A stretch of DNA of 64,000 nucleotides from the NCBI RefSeq assembly GCF_034314165.1, contig NZ_JAVIWK010000001.1:1193001-1257000 (forward strand), read 5' to 3'. Shown here in pieces: positions 1 through 9,290 of the stretch. A program made the position numbers and the translations under genes. Under the pieces are notes generated by a model that did no database searches, was not told where the DNA came from, and was given only the letters and a program-made list of their open reading frames with translations. Numbering within the stretch: the first letter of the stretch is position 1; each line of letters opens with the position of its first letter. This stretch comes from Pseudomonas sp. Bout1. Its GTDB lineage: Bacteria; Pseudomonadota; Gammaproteobacteria; Pseudomonadales; Pseudomonadaceae.

Positions 1-171
1 GCGGTAGGCGACTTTGAAGGTTACCTGCACCTGCTGAGCCAGGTGGACGGTCGCTTTGTCGGTCGCGAACGCATCGACAGCGACGGCCTGCGTGCCCGTC
101 CGCTGGTGGTCGGTAACATGCTTTACGTGTATGGCAACAGCGGCAAACTGGAAGCGCTGACCATCAAGTAA
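1..171 (+). CDS. bamB: BamB outer-membrane assembly lipoprotein, C-terminal end
   Basis: Only the last 56 codons are present; the gene begins upstream of the window. The frame is open from base 1 to a TAA stop and reads like the last blade of a beta-propeller of the PQQ/WD40-like type (GDFEGYLHLL near the start and LYVYGNSGKLEAL near the end), as in BamB, which helps the BAM complex insert outer-membrane proteins. The gene downstream is der, and bamB-der is a common gamma-proteobacterial order. A REPIN separates the two genes. The assignment rests on this short tail plus context. Confidence 0.8.
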   Translation, partial: AVGDFEGYLHLLSQVDGRFVGRERIDSDGLRARPLVVGNMLYVYGNSGKLEALTIK

Positions 172-210
172 GAACTATGCTTGGGGGGCTAACTCTCACG
201 CAGCTTCACC

Positions 211-310
211 TGTAGGAGCAAGCTTGCTCGCGAAAATCGTTAACGATAACGCGTGCAGTCTGGATAAACGCGGTGCCTTTGCGTTTTTCGCGAGCAAGCT
301 CGCTCCTACA
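211..310. repeat. REPIN, GTAGGAGC..GCTTGCTCGCG family
   Basis: Two inverted arms (TGTAGGAGCAAGCTTGCTCG and its near-complement ending CTCGCTCCTACA) flank a spacer containing the small palindrome TCGTTAACGATAAC. The same arm and spacer palindrome recur at 49735-49837. It fills the bamB-der gap. Confidence 0.9.
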
Positions 311-376
311 GTCGAGCACCAGCCGCTGCCTTGCAGCGGCTTTTGTATTTTCTGAAATAACGAAGTGGAGAGCCGC

Positions 377-1846
377 ATGGTTCCCGTAATCGCCCTGGTG
401 GGCCGACCGAACGTCGGCAAGTCCACCTTGTTCAACCGCCTGACCAGGACTCGCGACGCCATCGTCGGCGACTTGTCCGGTCTGACCCGTGATCGCCAAT
501 ACGGTGAGGCAAAGTGGCAAGGGCGCTCCTACATTATTGTCGACACCGGTGGTATCTCCGGTGACGAGCATGGCATGGACGAAAAGATGGCCGAGCAGTC
601 GCTGCTGGCCATTGAAGAAGCTGATGTCGTGTTGTTCCTGGTGGACGCCCGCGCGGGCTACACCGCTGCTGACCAGATGATTGGCGAGCACCTGCGCAAG
701 CGCAACAAGCGTTCCTACGTGGTGGCCAACAAGATCGACAACATCGATCCTGAAATGGCCCGCGCCGAGTTCAGCCCGATGGGCCTGGGCGACGCGATCC
801 CGATCGCCGGTGCCCACGGTCGCGGTATCACCCAGATGCTGGAAATCGCCCTGCGCGACTTCCCGCGTGATGACGTGGATGAAGTCGAAGGCGAAGAAGA
901 GATCGTTGCCGAAGGCGAGGAAGCCAAGCGCATTCCTGGCCCAAGCGAAAAAGACGGTATCAAGATCGCGATCATCGGTCGCCCGAACGTCGGCAAGTCG
1001 ACGCTGGTCAACCGTATGCTCGGTGAAGACCGGGTAATCGTCTACGACGAACCCGGCACCACCCGCGACAGTATCTACATCCCGTTCGAGCGTAACGACG
1101 AGAAGTACACGCTGATCGACACCGCCGGTGTGCGCAAGCGCGGCAAGATCCACGAGGAAGTTGAAAAGTTCTCCGTGGTGAAAACCCTGCAGGCGATCAA
1201 AGACGCCAACGTGGTGATCTTCGTCATGGACGCCCGCGAAGGGGTGGTAGACCACGACCTGAACTTGCTGGGCTTTGCCCTGGAAGCCGGTCGCGCCCTG
1301 GTGATCGCGATCAACAAGTGGGACGGCATGACGCCGAGCGAGCGCGATTTCGTCAAGATCGAACTGCAGCGTCGGCTGTTCTTCGTCGAGTTCGCCGATA
1401 TCCACTTTATCTCGGCACTGCACGGTACCGGCGTGGGCAACCTCTACGCGTCAGTGCAGAACTCGTTCAAGTCTGCGGTCACCCGCTGGCCGACCAACCG
1501 CCTCACCCAGATCCTGGAAGATGCGGTCAGCGAGCACGCGCCACCGATGGTCAACAACCGTCGGATCAAGCTGCGCTACGCTCACTTGGGGGGTGCCAAC
1601 CCGCCGATTATCGTGATCCACGGTAACCAGCTGGAGAAGGTGCCGAAGTCCTACGTGCGTTACCTTGAGAACACCTATCGCCGTGTCTTGAAACTGGTCG
1701 GTACGCCGATCCGTATCGAGTTCAAGGGTGGCGAGAACCCGTACGAAGGCAATAAGAACAGCCTCACCGACCGCCAGGTAAACAAAAAGCGCCGGATGAT
1801 GACGCACCACAAGAAAGCCGACAAAAAGCGCCGCGACAAGCGCTGA
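377..1846 (+). CDS. der: GTPase Der (EngA), ribosome biogenesis
   Basis: Essential double GTPase that acts in maturation of the 50S ribosomal subunit. The 489-residue protein has two G domains in tandem, each with the P-loop GRPNVGKS (about residues 9-16 and 200-207). Each also has a DTGG or DTAG switch and an NKID or NKWD specificity motif. A KH-like domain and a strongly basic tail ([20 protein letters not shown]) follow. The ATG at 377 is chosen over the in-frame GTG at 365 because GTGGAG there makes a good Shine-Dalgarno and the protein then starts MVPVIALVG, as in other pseudomonads. It is followed by a clear terminator. Confidence 0.97.
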   Translation: MVPVIALVGRPNVGKSTLFNRLTRTRDAIVGDLSGLTRDRQYGEAKWQGRSYIIVDTGGISGDEHGMDEKMAEQSLLAIEEADVVLFLVDARAGYTAADQMIGEHLRKRNKRSYVVANKIDNIDPEMARAEFSPMGLGDAIPIAGAHGRGITQMLEIALRDFPRDDVDEVEGEEEIVAEGEEAKRIPGPSEKDGIKIAIIGRPNVGKSTLVNRMLGEDRVIVYDEPGTTRDSIYIPFERNDEKYTLIDTAGVRKRGKIHEEVEKFSVVKTLQAIKDANVVIFVMDAREGVVDHDLNLLGFALEAGRALVIAINKWDGMTPSERDFVKIELQRRLFFVEFADIHFISALHGTGVGNLYASVQNSFKSAVTRWPTNRLTQILEDAVSEHAPPMVNNRRIKLRYAHLGGANPPIIVIHGNQLEKVPKSYVRYLENTYRRVLKLVGTPIRIEFKGGENPYEGNKNSLTDRQVNKKRRMMTHHKKADKKRRDKR

Positions 1847-1861
1847 TGCTGATCGGTTGAA

Positions 1862-1888
1862 AAAGGGCTCTTTCAGAGCCCTTTTTTT
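1862..1888 (+). terminator. Intrinsic terminator of der
   Basis: The 9-bp stem AAAGGGCTC/GAGCCCTTT with loop TTTCA is followed by a T run, 15 bases after the der stop. Confidence 0.92.
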
Positions 1889-1955
1889 GTGCCTGGCGGT
1901 TGACCCTTCGCGGCATGCAGCTTAAAACTTGGGGCTCACCGCAAGGGGCGCACCG

Positions 1956-3104
1956 ATGATCACCAGCAAGCTGCCGAATGTCGGCACCACCATCTTCACC
2001 ACCATGTCGCAACTCGCTGCCGAAACCGGTGCGCTCAACCTGTCCCAGGGGTTTCCCGACTTCAATGGGCCTCAGGGTTTGCTGGACGGGGTGGGCAAGC
2101 ACATTGCCCTCGGCCATAACCAATACGCTCCCATGACTGGCCTGCCGGTACTGCGCCAGCAAGTGGCGGCCAAGATCGCCCGCAGCTATGGCGCCACGGT
2201 GGATGCCGACAGCGAAGTAACGATTACCCCGGGCGCCACCGAGGCGATTTTCTGTGCGATCCAGGCGGTGATCCGCAGCGGTGATGAAGTGATCGTGTTC
2301 GATCCGGCCTATGACAGCTACGAGCCGTCGGTAGAGCTGGCGGGCGGTCGCTGCGTGCATGTACAACTGCGGCTGGATGACTTCTCCCTGGACTTCGAAC
2401 AGATCAAGGCGGCGCTGTCACCGCGTACCCGCATGATCATCCTCAACAGCCCGCACAACCCTACCGGCGCCCTGATCAGCCGTGCCGAGCTGGACCAGTT
2501 GGCCGAGTTGATCCGCGACCGTGACATCTACCTGGTCAGCGATGAGGTCTACGAGCACCTGGTATTCGACGGCGTGCCCCACGTCAGCGTGCTGGCCCAT
2601 GAAGAGCTGTACCAGCGCGCCTTTGTGGTCAGCTCGTTTGGCAAGACCTACCACGTCACCGGCTGGAAAACCGGCTACGTGATCGCACCTCCGGCCCTCA
2701 GCGCCGAACTGCGCAAGGTGCATCAATATGTCAACTTTTGCGGCGTGACCCCGTTGCAGTACGCTTTGGCGGACTTCATGGCCGAACACCCGGAACATGT
2801 CGAGCAATTGCCGGCGTTCTATCAAGCCAAGCGCGACCTGTTCTGCGACCTGCTGGAACCGTCGCGTTTCAGCTTTAGCCGGGTGGCCGGTACCTACTTC
2901 CAACTGGTGGATTACTCACAGATTCGCCCGGACCTGGATGACGTCGCCATGTCATTGTGGATGACCCGCGAACATGGCGTGGCAACCATCCCGGTCTCGG
3001 TGTTCTACCAGAACCCACCGCAAGGCCAGCGCCTGGTGCGCCTGTGCTTTGCCAAACGCGAGGAGACGCTGCGCCAAGCAGCCGAGAAACTATGCGTGAT
3101 CTGA
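1956..3104 (+). CDS. PLP-dependent aminotransferase (methionine/glutamine transaminase, YbdL-like)
   Basis: Class I/II fold-type I aminotransferase of 382 residues. Features seen are the N-terminal NLSQGFPDF signature of the kynurenine/glutamine-type transaminases, the NSPHNPTG motif, a YLVSDEVYEH segment, and the PLP Schiff-base lysine in SSFGKTYHVTGWK (about Lys230). YbdL-type enzymes move the amino group of methionine, glutamine or aromatic amino acids to an oxo-acid. The ATG at 1956 is preceded by AAGGGGCG. The 3' end overlaps the next gene by 13 bases. That gene encodes an omega-amidase, which points to a glutamine transaminase role: transamination of glutamine gives 2-oxoglutaramate, which the amidase hydrolyses. 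The substrate is inferred. Confidence 0.88.
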   Translation: MITSKLPNVGTTIFTTMSQLAAETGALNLSQGFPDFNGPQGLLDGVGKHIALGHNQYAPMTGLPVLRQQVAAKIARSYGATVDADSEVTITPGATEAIFCAIQAVIRSGDEVIVFDPAYDSYEPSVELAGGRCVHVQLRLDDFSLDFEQIKAALSPRTRMIILNSPHNPTGALISRAELDQLAELIRDRDIYLVSDEVYEHLVFDGVPHVSVLAHEELYQRAFVVSSFGKTYHVTGWKTGYVIAPPALSAELRKVHQYVNFCGVTPLQYALADFMAEHPEHVEQLPAFYQAKRDLFCDLLEPSRFSFSRVAGTYFQLVDYSQIRPDLDDVAMSLWMTREHGVATIPVSVFYQNPPQGQRLVRLCFAKREETLRQAAEKLCVI

Positions 3105-3883
3105 GTGCACTGCCCAACCTGAACATTGCCCTGGTGCAAACGACCCTGGCCTGGCACGACCGCCAGGCCAACCTTGAGCATTTCGAACTGCTGCTGGAAC
3201 AAGCCAGGGGCGCCGACCTGATCGTGCTGCCGGAGATGTTTACCACTGGTTTCTCGATGGAATCGGAAACGCTTGCCGAGCCTGAAAGCGGCCCCACGCA
3301 TCACTGGCTGCAGGCCCAGGCGAAGAAGTACAACGCGGTGATCACCGGCAGCGTGATCATCCAGGCCGCCGACCGCAGCCACCGCAACCGCCTGCTCTGG
3401 GCGCGCCCGGATGGCGAGGTGTTGCACTACGACAAACGCCACCTGTTTCGCATGGCCGGTGAGCACGACCACTACACCCCGGGCGAGCGCCAGGTGCAGT
3501 TCGAACTCAAGGGCTGGCGGATCCGCCCGTTGATTTGCTACGACCTGCGCTTCCCGGCGTGGAGCCGTGACGCCCAGGACACCGACCTGTTGTTGTATAC
3601 CGCGAACTGGCCGGGCGCCCGGCGCCAGCACTGGAACCGCCTGCTACCGGCGCGGGCCATCGAAAACCTGTGCTACGTGGCGGCGGTGAACCGGGTGGGC
3701 ACGGACGGCAAGGGCTTTGCCTACACCGGCGACAGCCAAGTCCTGGACTTCCAGGGAGAAAGCCTGCTGAGTGCAGGGGAGGCGGATGGGGTGTTCCAAG
3801 TGTGCCTGGATGCATCGGAGTTGGCGGCGTACCGCACACGCTTCCCGGCGAACCTGGATGCTGACAGCTTCGAGTTTGTCTGA
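3092..3883 (+). CDS. Omega-amidase / nitrilase-family hydrolase (YafV-like)
   Basis: Carbon-nitrogen hydrolase of 263 residues with the full nitrilase triad: Glu48 in LPEMF, Lys115 in YDKRHLF, and Cys149 in ICYDLRFP. In this branch (YafV/Nit2) the enzyme hydrolyses 2-oxoglutaramate or 2-oxosuccinamate to oxo-acid plus ammonia. The ATG lies inside the end of the aminotransferase gene (13-base overlap, different frame), so the two are almost certainly translationally coupled. The start MRDLSALPNLNIALVQ puts the nitrilase beta-strand at the usual distance from the N-terminus. It is followed by a REPIN and no obvious terminator. Confidence 0.9.
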   Translation: MRDLSALPNLNIALVQTTLAWHDRQANLEHFELLLEQARGADLIVLPEMFTTGFSMESETLAEPESGPTHHWLQAQAKKYNAVITGSVIIQAADRSHRNRLLWARPDGEVLHYDKRHLFRMAGEHDHYTPGERQVQFELKGWRIRPLICYDLRFPAWSRDAQDTDLLLYTANWPGARRQHWNRLLPARAIENLCYVAAVNRVGTDGKGFAYTGDSQVLDFQGESLLSAGEADGVFQVCLDASELAAYRTRFPANLDADSFEFV

Positions 3884-3910
3884 AGGGTTTCCATCGCCTG
3901 GGAGATCGCT

Positions 3911-3994
3911 ATCGCGGGCAAGCCCGGCTCCCACATTTGGCCTGAGTTGTCTGGAGGAATGCATTCCCCTGTGGGAGCCGGGCTTGCCCGCGAT
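3911..3994. repeat. REPIN, GTGGGAGCCGGGCTTGCCCGCGAT family
   Basis: Inverted arms ATCGCGGGCAAGCCCGGCTC and its complement lie between the convergent omega-amidase and leuA genes. Confidence 0.9.
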
Positions 3995-4030
3995 GAGGCC
4001 CTGGCAGTCACCACAAATTTCGAACTGCAC

Positions 4031-4066
4031 AAAAAAGGCCCCGGGATGAGCATCCAGGGGCCTTCT
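4031..4066 (-). terminator. Intrinsic terminator of leuA
   Basis: Read on the minus strand, the stem AAGGCCCC/GGGGCCTT is followed by a T run, 20 bases past the leuA stop. Confidence 0.88.
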
Positions 4067-4085
4067 GTATTTCAGCGGTCAGTAC

Positions 4086-5765
4086 TTACGCCGCTTTCGC
4101 TTCCTGCTGGCTCAACGAGCGGTTCAGCGCACTGAACACCGCCTTGAAGCTCGCCGTGGTGATGTTTTCATCAATGCCCACGCCATGCACCGGACGCTCG
4201 CCATTTACCCTCAGCTCAATGTAGGCCGCTGCCTTGGCATTGGTGCCCGCGCCAATCGCATGTTCGTTGTAATCCATGATCTCTACACCAATCGGCAGCC
4301 CGGCCACCAGCGCTTCCAGGGCGCCGTTGCCTTTACCGTGCCAGCGCAGGTTGGTTTCGCCCTGGCCCTTGCCCGAGACCTCAACTTCTACCGAGCTGTT
4401 GCCGTTCTCTTCCTGCAAGCGATGGCTGACCAGCGCGTATGGAATGTTGGCTTGCAGGTATTCACGCTGCAACAAGCTGTAGATCTGCGAGGCTGTCATC
4501 TCCAGGCCCACACGGTCGGTTTCGGCCTGTACCACCTGGCTGAACTCGATCTGCATGCGGCGCGGCAAGCTGATGCCGTACTCCTGCTCCAGCAGGTAGG
4601 CGATGCCGCCTTTGCCCGACTGGCTGTTGACGCGGATTACCGCCTCGTAGCTGCGGCCAATGTCGGCCGGGTCGATCGGCAAGTACGGCACTTCCCACAA
4701 TGCGTCCGGTTTCTGTTGGGTGAAGCCTTTGCGGATCGCGTCCTGGTGGGAGCCGGAGAAGGCGGTGTGAACCAGGTCGCCGACGTACGGGTGACGCGGG
4801 TGCACCGGGATCTGGTTGCACTCTTCAACCACTTTGCGCACGCCGTCGATGTCGGAGAAGTCCAGCTGAGGGTCGAGGCCCTGGGTGTACATGTTCAACG
4901 CCACGGTCACCAGGTCGACGTTGCCGGTACGCTCGCCGTTGCCGAACAGGCAGCCTTCGACACGGTCGGCGCCGGCCATCAGGCCCAGCTCGGTAGCGGC
5001 CACGCCAGTGCCACGGTCGTTGTGGGTGTGCAGGCTGATGATCACGCTGTCACGACGGTTGATATGGCGACCGAACCACTCGATCTGGTCGGCATAGATG
5101 TTCGGGGTGGCGCACTCGACGGTGGCTGGCAGGTTGAGGATCACCTTGTGCTCAGGCGTCGGGTTCCACACCTCGATCACCGCGTCACAGACTTCCTTGG
5201 CGAACTCCAGCTCAGTGGCGCTGAAGGTCTCTGGCGAGTACTCGAAGGTCCACTGGGTTTGCGGCTGCTGGGCGGCGTATTTGACGAACAGCTTGGCCGC
5301 GTTGACCGCGATGGCCTTGATCCCGTCCTTGTCCTGGTTGAACACGATGCGGCGGAACGACGGCGAGGTGGCGTTGTACAAGTGGACGATGGCTTTCTTC
5401 GCGCCGCGCAGGGATTCGAAGGTGCGAGCGATCAAGTCTTCACGGCCCTGGGTCAGCACCTGGATGGTGGTGTCCTCGGGGATGTGGTTGTCTTCGATCA
5501 GGGTGCGCACGAAGTCGAAGTCGGTTTGCGACGCGGCCGGGAACGAGGCCTCGATTTCCTTCACGCCGACGGCGACCAGGGTCTTCCAGAAACGCAGCTT
5601 TTTCACCGCGTCCATCGGCTCGATCAGCGACTGGTTGCCGTCGCGCAAGTCGGAACTGCACCAGATCGGCGCGGCGGTGATGGTCTTCGACGGCCAGGTG
5701 CGGTCCGGGATATCAATGGTCGGGAACGCGCGGTACTTCGAAGACGGGTCTTTGAGCATGCTCAT
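4086..5765 (-). CDS. leuA: 2-isopropylmalate synthase
   Basis: First committed step of leucine biosynthesis: acetyl-CoA plus 2-oxoisovalerate gives 2-isopropylmalate. The 559-residue protein is of the longer LeuA type. The HMGL-like TIM barrel begins with [13 protein letters not shown] and carries the metal ligands in [10 protein letters not shown]. The N-G-ERTGN signature is followed by the C-terminal LeuA dimer/allosteric domain ([20 protein letters not shown]), which binds leucine for feedback inhibition. The ATG at 5765 is preceded by AAAGGAT; a second Met three codons in is possible. The leader upstream carries a candidate leucine-rich peptide (5853-5930). Confidence 0.96.
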   Translation of the reverse strand: MSMLKDPSSKYRAFPTIDIPDRTWPSKTITAAPIWCSSDLRDGNQSLIEPMDAVKKLRFWKTLVAVGVKEIEASFPAASQTDFDFVRTLIEDNHIPEDTTIQVLTQGREDLIARTFESLRGAKKAIVHLYNATSPSFRRIVFNQDKDGIKAIAVNAAKLFVKYAAQQPQTQWTFEYSPETFSATELEFAKEVCDAVIEVWNPTPEHKVILNLPATVECATPNIYADQIEWFGRHINRRDSVIISLHTHNDRGTGVAATELGLMAGADRVEGCLFGNGERTGNVDLVTVALNMYTQGLDPQLDFSDIDGVRKVVEECNQIPVHPRHPYVGDLVHTAFSGSHQDAIRKGFTQQKPDALWEVPYLPIDPADIGRSYEAVIRVNSQSGKGGIAYLLEQEYGISLPRRMQIEFSQVVQAETDRVGLEMTASQIYSLLQREYLQANIPYALVSHRLQEENGNSSVEVEVSGKGQGETNLRWHGKGNGALEALVAGLPIGVEIMDYNEHAIGAGTNAKAAAYIELRVNGERPVHGVGIDENITTASFKAVFSALNRSLSQQEAKAA

Positions 5766-5852
5766 CGGGAAATCCTTTGTGTAGGGGCCGAGAAGAGGCG
5801 GCCTGCCGTAAAACTGTTATTGGGGATAAAGCTTGGGACGAGGCAGATCGAT

Positions 5853-5930
5853 TCAGCCTGGCAGTCGTGCGCTGACTAGGCACAGGCTGCGGTGCTGGCG
5901 GAGCTGAATGAGGGTGTGAGAGGTTTTCAT
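5853..5930 (-). CDS. Candidate leuA leader peptide, 25 residues
   Basis: A short ORF from ATG 5930 to TGA 5853 encodes MKTSHTLIQLRQHRS followed by LCLVSARLPG. Five of its 25 codons are leucine: CTC, CTC, CTG, CTA, CTG. The Leu-Cys-Leu stretch uses CTA, a rare codon in GC-rich Pseudomonas. It ends 87 bases before leuA on the same strand. Position and composition fit a leader whose stalling senses leucine supply, but I see no strong terminator with a U-tract between it and leuA, so any control may act on translation. A promoter candidate lies directly upstream, so the ATG may be almost at the 5' end of the message. This is inference. Confidence 0.5.
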   Translation of the reverse strand: MKTSHTLIQLRQHRSLCLVSARLPG

Positions 5931-5937
5931 AGGTCCA

Positions 5938-5966
5938 ACCCTAACCGCCGGGGTGAAAGATGGCAA
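5938..5966 (-). promoter_or_regulatory. leuA: Candidate leuA promoter
   Basis: On the minus strand, TTGCCA is followed by 17 bases and TAGGGT, ending 7 bases before the leader-peptide ATG. The -10 is imperfect and another AT-rich candidate (TATAAAAT around 6017-6024) exists. Confidence 0.35.
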
Positions 5967-6052
5967 GCAGTCGGAAAAAATTGGGAGAAGTTCTGCTATT
6001 GGCGTATGAAACGAGATTTTATAGTTAATAAATGAACGCAGGGTTGTTTTAT

Positions 6053-6078
6053 TTGCGCACCCGCTGCCGGGTGCGCAA
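6053..6078. repeat. Perfect inverted repeat after the M23 peptidase gene
   Basis: Arms TTGCGCACCCG and CGGGTGCGCAA are separated by CTGC, 8 bases past the stop of the M23 gene. It could end transcription on the minus strand, but the bases after the stem are A-rich rather than T-rich, so it is not a textbook terminator. Confidence 0.6.
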
Positions 6079-6085
6079 TTGAGCG

Positions 6086-6907
6086 TCAAGGCTGAAACGC
6101 CCCGATAAAGATCGCCGGATCAACCCGTGCGTCGTTCAGGCTGATGTTCCAATGCATATGCGGCCCGGTCGCCCGGCCGGTAGATCCGACCTTGCCCACC
6201 ACCGCGCCGCGAGCCAGTTGCTGGCCCACGCTCACGTCAATCTTCGACATATGGCAGAACATGCTGATAAAGCCCTGGCCATGGTCTACAAACACGGTGT
6301 TGCCATTGAAGAAGTAGTTGCCGGTGAGAATCACCTTGCCTGCCGCCGGGGTCTTGATTGGCGTACCGGCGCCTACGGCAAAGTCCAGGCCCGAATGCGG
6401 ATTACGCTCCTCGCCATTGAAGAAACGTCGCACGCCGAACTTGCTCGACAGTGGCCCGTTGACCGGTTTGTCCAGCAGCAGGTTGCTCGGCGTGTTCGGG
6501 CTGAAACTGCGGTACGCCTTGAGCTGGACCGCCAGCTCGCCTTCGATGCGCTTGAGTTGCGCCGGGTCTGGATTCACCTGGCTTTTGTTCTTCAGGGTGA
6601 TGTGCTGCTCGGGGTACTTCTTGAATCCCACGATAAACGGCAGGTTCTGGCTGCCGCTGGTGATTCGCTGGGTGCCGGGTTTGACCGTCAGTGGAATGCC
6701 CACAATCGCCAGCCAGTTGTTCTGCTCCTTCACCACCAGCACTGGCCGGTTCAGGTAAGTGGCTTTGGGCGCTGTCGCCGAAGTGCCGAGGTCGACCACC
6801 GCGACGCCACCCGGCACCGGCTTGTTCAGCAGCCGGGTGATGTAGCTGTCAGCGTGGGCATTGAAGGTCAGGCACAGCAGCATCAACACACTTAAAAAAC
6901 GAGGCAT
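6086..6907 (-). CDS. Secreted M23-family metallopeptidase (LytM-type)
   Basis: The protein has 273 residues with an N-terminal signal peptide (MPRFLSVLMLLCLTFNAHA). A middle region of about 120 residues precedes a C-terminal M23 domain carrying the zinc ligands: HSGLD (HxxxD) and HMHW (HxH). M23 enzymes cut peptidoglycan cross-bridges or act as amidase activators in the periplasm; all zinc ligands are kept here, so activity is likely. The ATG at 6907 is used; the TTG at 6910 only adds one residue. It starts 3 bases after the xseA stop, so the two form an operon. Confidence 0.88.
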   Translation of the reverse strand: MPRFLSVLMLLCLTFNAHADSYITRLLNKPVPGGVAVVDLGTSATAPKATYLNRPVLVVKEQNNWLAIVGIPLTVKPGTQRITSGSQNLPFIVGFKKYPEQHITLKNKSQVNPDPAQLKRIEGELAVQLKAYRSFSPNTPSNLLLDKPVNGPLSSKFGVRRFFNGEERNPHSGLDFAVGAGTPIKTPAAGKVILTGNYFFNGNTVFVDHGQGFISMFCHMSKIDVSVGQQLARGAVVGKVGSTGRATGPHMHWNISLNDARVDPAIFIGAFQP

Positions 6908-6910
6908 CAA

Positions 6911-8290
6911 TCAATCCAGTAACGAGAGGGTGACGGGCGTCAGGTGGTTGTCTTCCACCCGCACCTGCAATTGGCCTTCACCGAGGCGCGCGGTCAGGCG
7001 CTGGCCGGTGTGGGTTTGCGCGGCATTGCGAATTGCCTGGCCGCGTTCGTCGAGCAAGATGCTGTAGCCACGGCCGAGCGTGGCGAGTGGGCTGACCACT
7101 TGCAGCGTCTGCACCTGGCTTTGCAGTTGCAGGCGGCGTGCCTTGAGGCCTTCACGCATGGCACGAGGCAGGCGTTCGGCGAGGCCGTCCAGGCGCTGGC
7201 GCAGCAGGGCCAATTGGCGGCCGGGGTGTTGGCCGGCGAGACGGGTTTCGAGGCGGATCAAGCGTTCGCGTCGAGTATTCAGGCTTCGCTCGAAGGCCCG
7301 GCGCAGGCGCATGTCCAGGTCATCGAGGCGCTGGGCCTGTTGGCGCAGGCGTTCGCCGGGGTGACGCAGGCGACGGGCCATGCCTTCCAGGCGCAGGCGG
7401 TCGTGGGTCAGGCGGTTGCGCATCAGCATCAGCAGGCGGCGGTGCAGATTTTCTACCTGGCGAGTCAGGTGGCTGGAATCCGGCGCTAACAGTTCGGCAG
7501 CGGCAGAAGGCGTTGGAGCGCGCACGTCGGCGACAAAGTCACTGATGGATACATCGGTTTCGTGGCCGACGGCGCTGACGATTGGCGTCACGCAGGCGTC
7601 CACCGCTCGCGCTACGGCTTCTTCGTTGAAACACCAGAGGTCTTCCAGCGAGCCGCCGCCACGGGCCAGGATCAGCGCGTCAAAACCGCGTGCGTCGGCC
7701 AGCTTCAGCGCGCGGACGATTTGCGCTACGGCTTCACGGCCTTGTACGGCCGTCGGGATCAACGTCAGCTCTACGTTGGGCGCGCGGCGGCGGAATACGC
7801 TGATGATGTCGCGGATTACCGCGCCGGTGGGCGAGCTGATAATTCCGATACGCCGCGGGTGGGCGGGCAGCGGCACCTTGCGCTCGGCGCTGAACAGGCC
7901 TTCGGCGCTGAGTTTTTCCTTCAGCGCATCGAAGGCCAGGCGCAGCGCGCCGTCACCGGCCGGTTCCACCGTGTCGAGTATCAGTTGATAGTCGCCACGG
8001 CCTTCAAACAGCGAGACCTTGCCCCGCACCTTCACCGCCAGGCCGTCTTTCAACGCCTGGCGCACCCGTGCGGCGTTCTGCCGGAACAGCGCGCAACGCA
8101 CCTGGGCGCCGCTGTCTTTCAGGGTGAAATACACGTGGCCGGAGGCAGGGCGGGCGAGGTTGGAGATCTCGCCTTCGACCCAGATATTGGTGAACACGTC
8201 TTCCAGCAACACCCGCGCGCGGCCGTTGAGTTGGCTGACAGTCAGGACTTCGCGGTCCAGGCCCAGACGGGCAAAGGGATCTTTAATCAT
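6911..8290 (-). CDS. xseA: Exodeoxyribonuclease VII large subunit
   Basis: Catalytic subunit of the single-strand-specific nuclease ExoVII, 459 residues. The N-terminal OB fold (LTVSQLNGRARVLLEDVFTNIWVEGEISNLARPASGHVYFTLKD) is followed by the nuclease core with RIGIISSPTGAVIRDI and the ARGGGSLEDLW signature, then a long Arg/Gln-rich coiled coil and a C-terminal segment with LGRGYSIL. The start MIKDPFARLG is chosen because it matches the family; a longer upstream frame exists but would run through the end of the LysR gene. It is co-transcribed with the M23 gene; xseB is not nearby. Confidence 0.96.
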   Translation of the reverse strand: MIKDPFARLGLDREVLTVSQLNGRARVLLEDVFTNIWVEGEISNLARPASGHVYFTLKDSGAQVRCALFRQNAARVRQALKDGLAVKVRGKVSLFEGRGDYQLILDTVEPAGDGALRLAFDALKEKLSAEGLFSAERKVPLPAHPRRIGIISSPTGAVIRDIISVFRRRAPNVELTLIPTAVQGREAVAQIVRALKLADARGFDALILARGGGSLEDLWCFNEEAVARAVDACVTPIVSAVGHETDVSISDFVADVRAPTPSAAAELLAPDSSHLTRQVENLHRRLLMLMRNRLTHDRLRLEGMARRLRHPGERLRQQAQRLDDLDMRLRRAFERSLNTRRERLIRLETRLAGQHPGRQLALLRQRLDGLAERLPRAMREGLKARRLQLQSQVQTLQVVSPLATLGRGYSILLDERGQAIRNAAQTHTGQRLTARLGEGQLQVRVEDNHLTPVTLSLLD

Positions 8291-8300
8291 GGGCGGCAGT

Positions 8301-9191
8301 TTATAGGCATTCGTGCAGGGTTTGACAGAACTGCTCCACCAGCGCGCTCGGCGTTTGCTGGCAGGCGAGGGCGACGGTGCTTTGGCAATCGGGATCGGCC
8401 AGGGGCAAAAAATGAATGTTGGCTGGTGCAATGTCCTGCATCGACTCCGGCAGCAGGGCAATCCCGAATCCGGCCTGGATCAGCTGCAATTGTGTGCTCT
8501 TGCGTGACATGACCCGGGCGGCCTTGGGGAAAAATCCGGCACGCATGCACAACTCGGCTGACAGGTAACTCAGCCCTCCGCGTTGCGGGTGAGGGATCGA
8601 GATAAACGCTTCGTTCTTCAGTTGCGCCAAATCGATACCGGATGTGTGCCCGGCCAATGGGTGATTCGGTGGCACGGCCAGCAACAATCGTTCGCTATAT
8701 AAAGGCACGATGCACACGCCTTCGCGCTGGCGCAATACCGGCAAGCGCAACAGCCCGACCTCCAGGCGCCCGTCGGCGATTTCTTCCAGCTGTGCTTCGG
8801 AGGACAGTTTGGCGATGTCCATCGACACGCCCGGGCACCCTTCCAGCCAGGCCCCGATGCCACGCAGCAAACGGCCGCCCATTGGCACCGTGCTCGAATG
8901 GCTCATCCGTAACGTGCCGAGTTGGCCATTGCCTACTTGCGTCGCCATCTCACTGGCCTTGAGCAACTCGCCCAGCAGGTTGCGTGCCCGTGGGTAAAAC
9001 GCCTCGCCCGCAGCCGTCAGCCGTGGCTGGCGTGCGGTGCGCTCAAACAGCGGAGTTTGCAGCAGGTTCTCCAGCGCCTTGATCTGCCGGCTTAGGGCCG
9101 ATTGCGCGACAAACAGCCGCTCGGCCGCCGCGCTGAAGCTGCCGCTCTCGGCGATTTCGACGAAGTAACGCAACTGCCGGGTAGAAATCAC
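8301..9191 (-). CDS. LysR-family transcriptional regulator
   Basis: The protein has 296 residues. The N-terminal winged helix-turn-helix is typical of the family (ISTRQLRYFVEIAESGSFSAAAERL, then SALSRQIKALE and LFERT). A type-2 periplasmic-binding-like effector domain follows from about residue 90. It is transcribed divergently from a TauE/SafE permease gene 99 bases away. LysR proteins usually control the divergent neighbour, so this permease is the likely target; the effector is unknown. It ends 10 bases before the xseA start. Confidence 0.9.
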   Translation of the reverse strand: MISTRQLRYFVEIAESGSFSAAAERLFVAQSALSRQIKALENLLQTPLFERTARQPRLTAAGEAFYPRARNLLGELLKASEMATQVGNGQLGTLRMSHSSTVPMGGRLLRGIGAWLEGCPGVSMDIAKLSSEAQLEEIADGRLEVGLLRLPVLRQREGVCIVPLYSERLLLAVPPNHPLAGHTSGIDLAQLKNEAFISIPHPQRGGLSYLSAELCMRAGFFPKAARVMSRKSTQLQLIQAGFGIALLPESMQDIAPANIHFLPLADPDCQSTVALACQQTPSALVEQFCQTLHECL

Positions 9192-9290
9192 AAGTCATGC
9201 CTTTTTGAGATGAGTGGCGGGCTTGGAAGATATTAGTCGCAACGCTCGTCAATGGCTAAAGTGATGGCTATCTCCAATAAGGAATACCTC

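Noticed and set aside
206..1423. Minus-strand ORF of 405 codons
   Set aside because: Antisense to der and starting in a REPIN.
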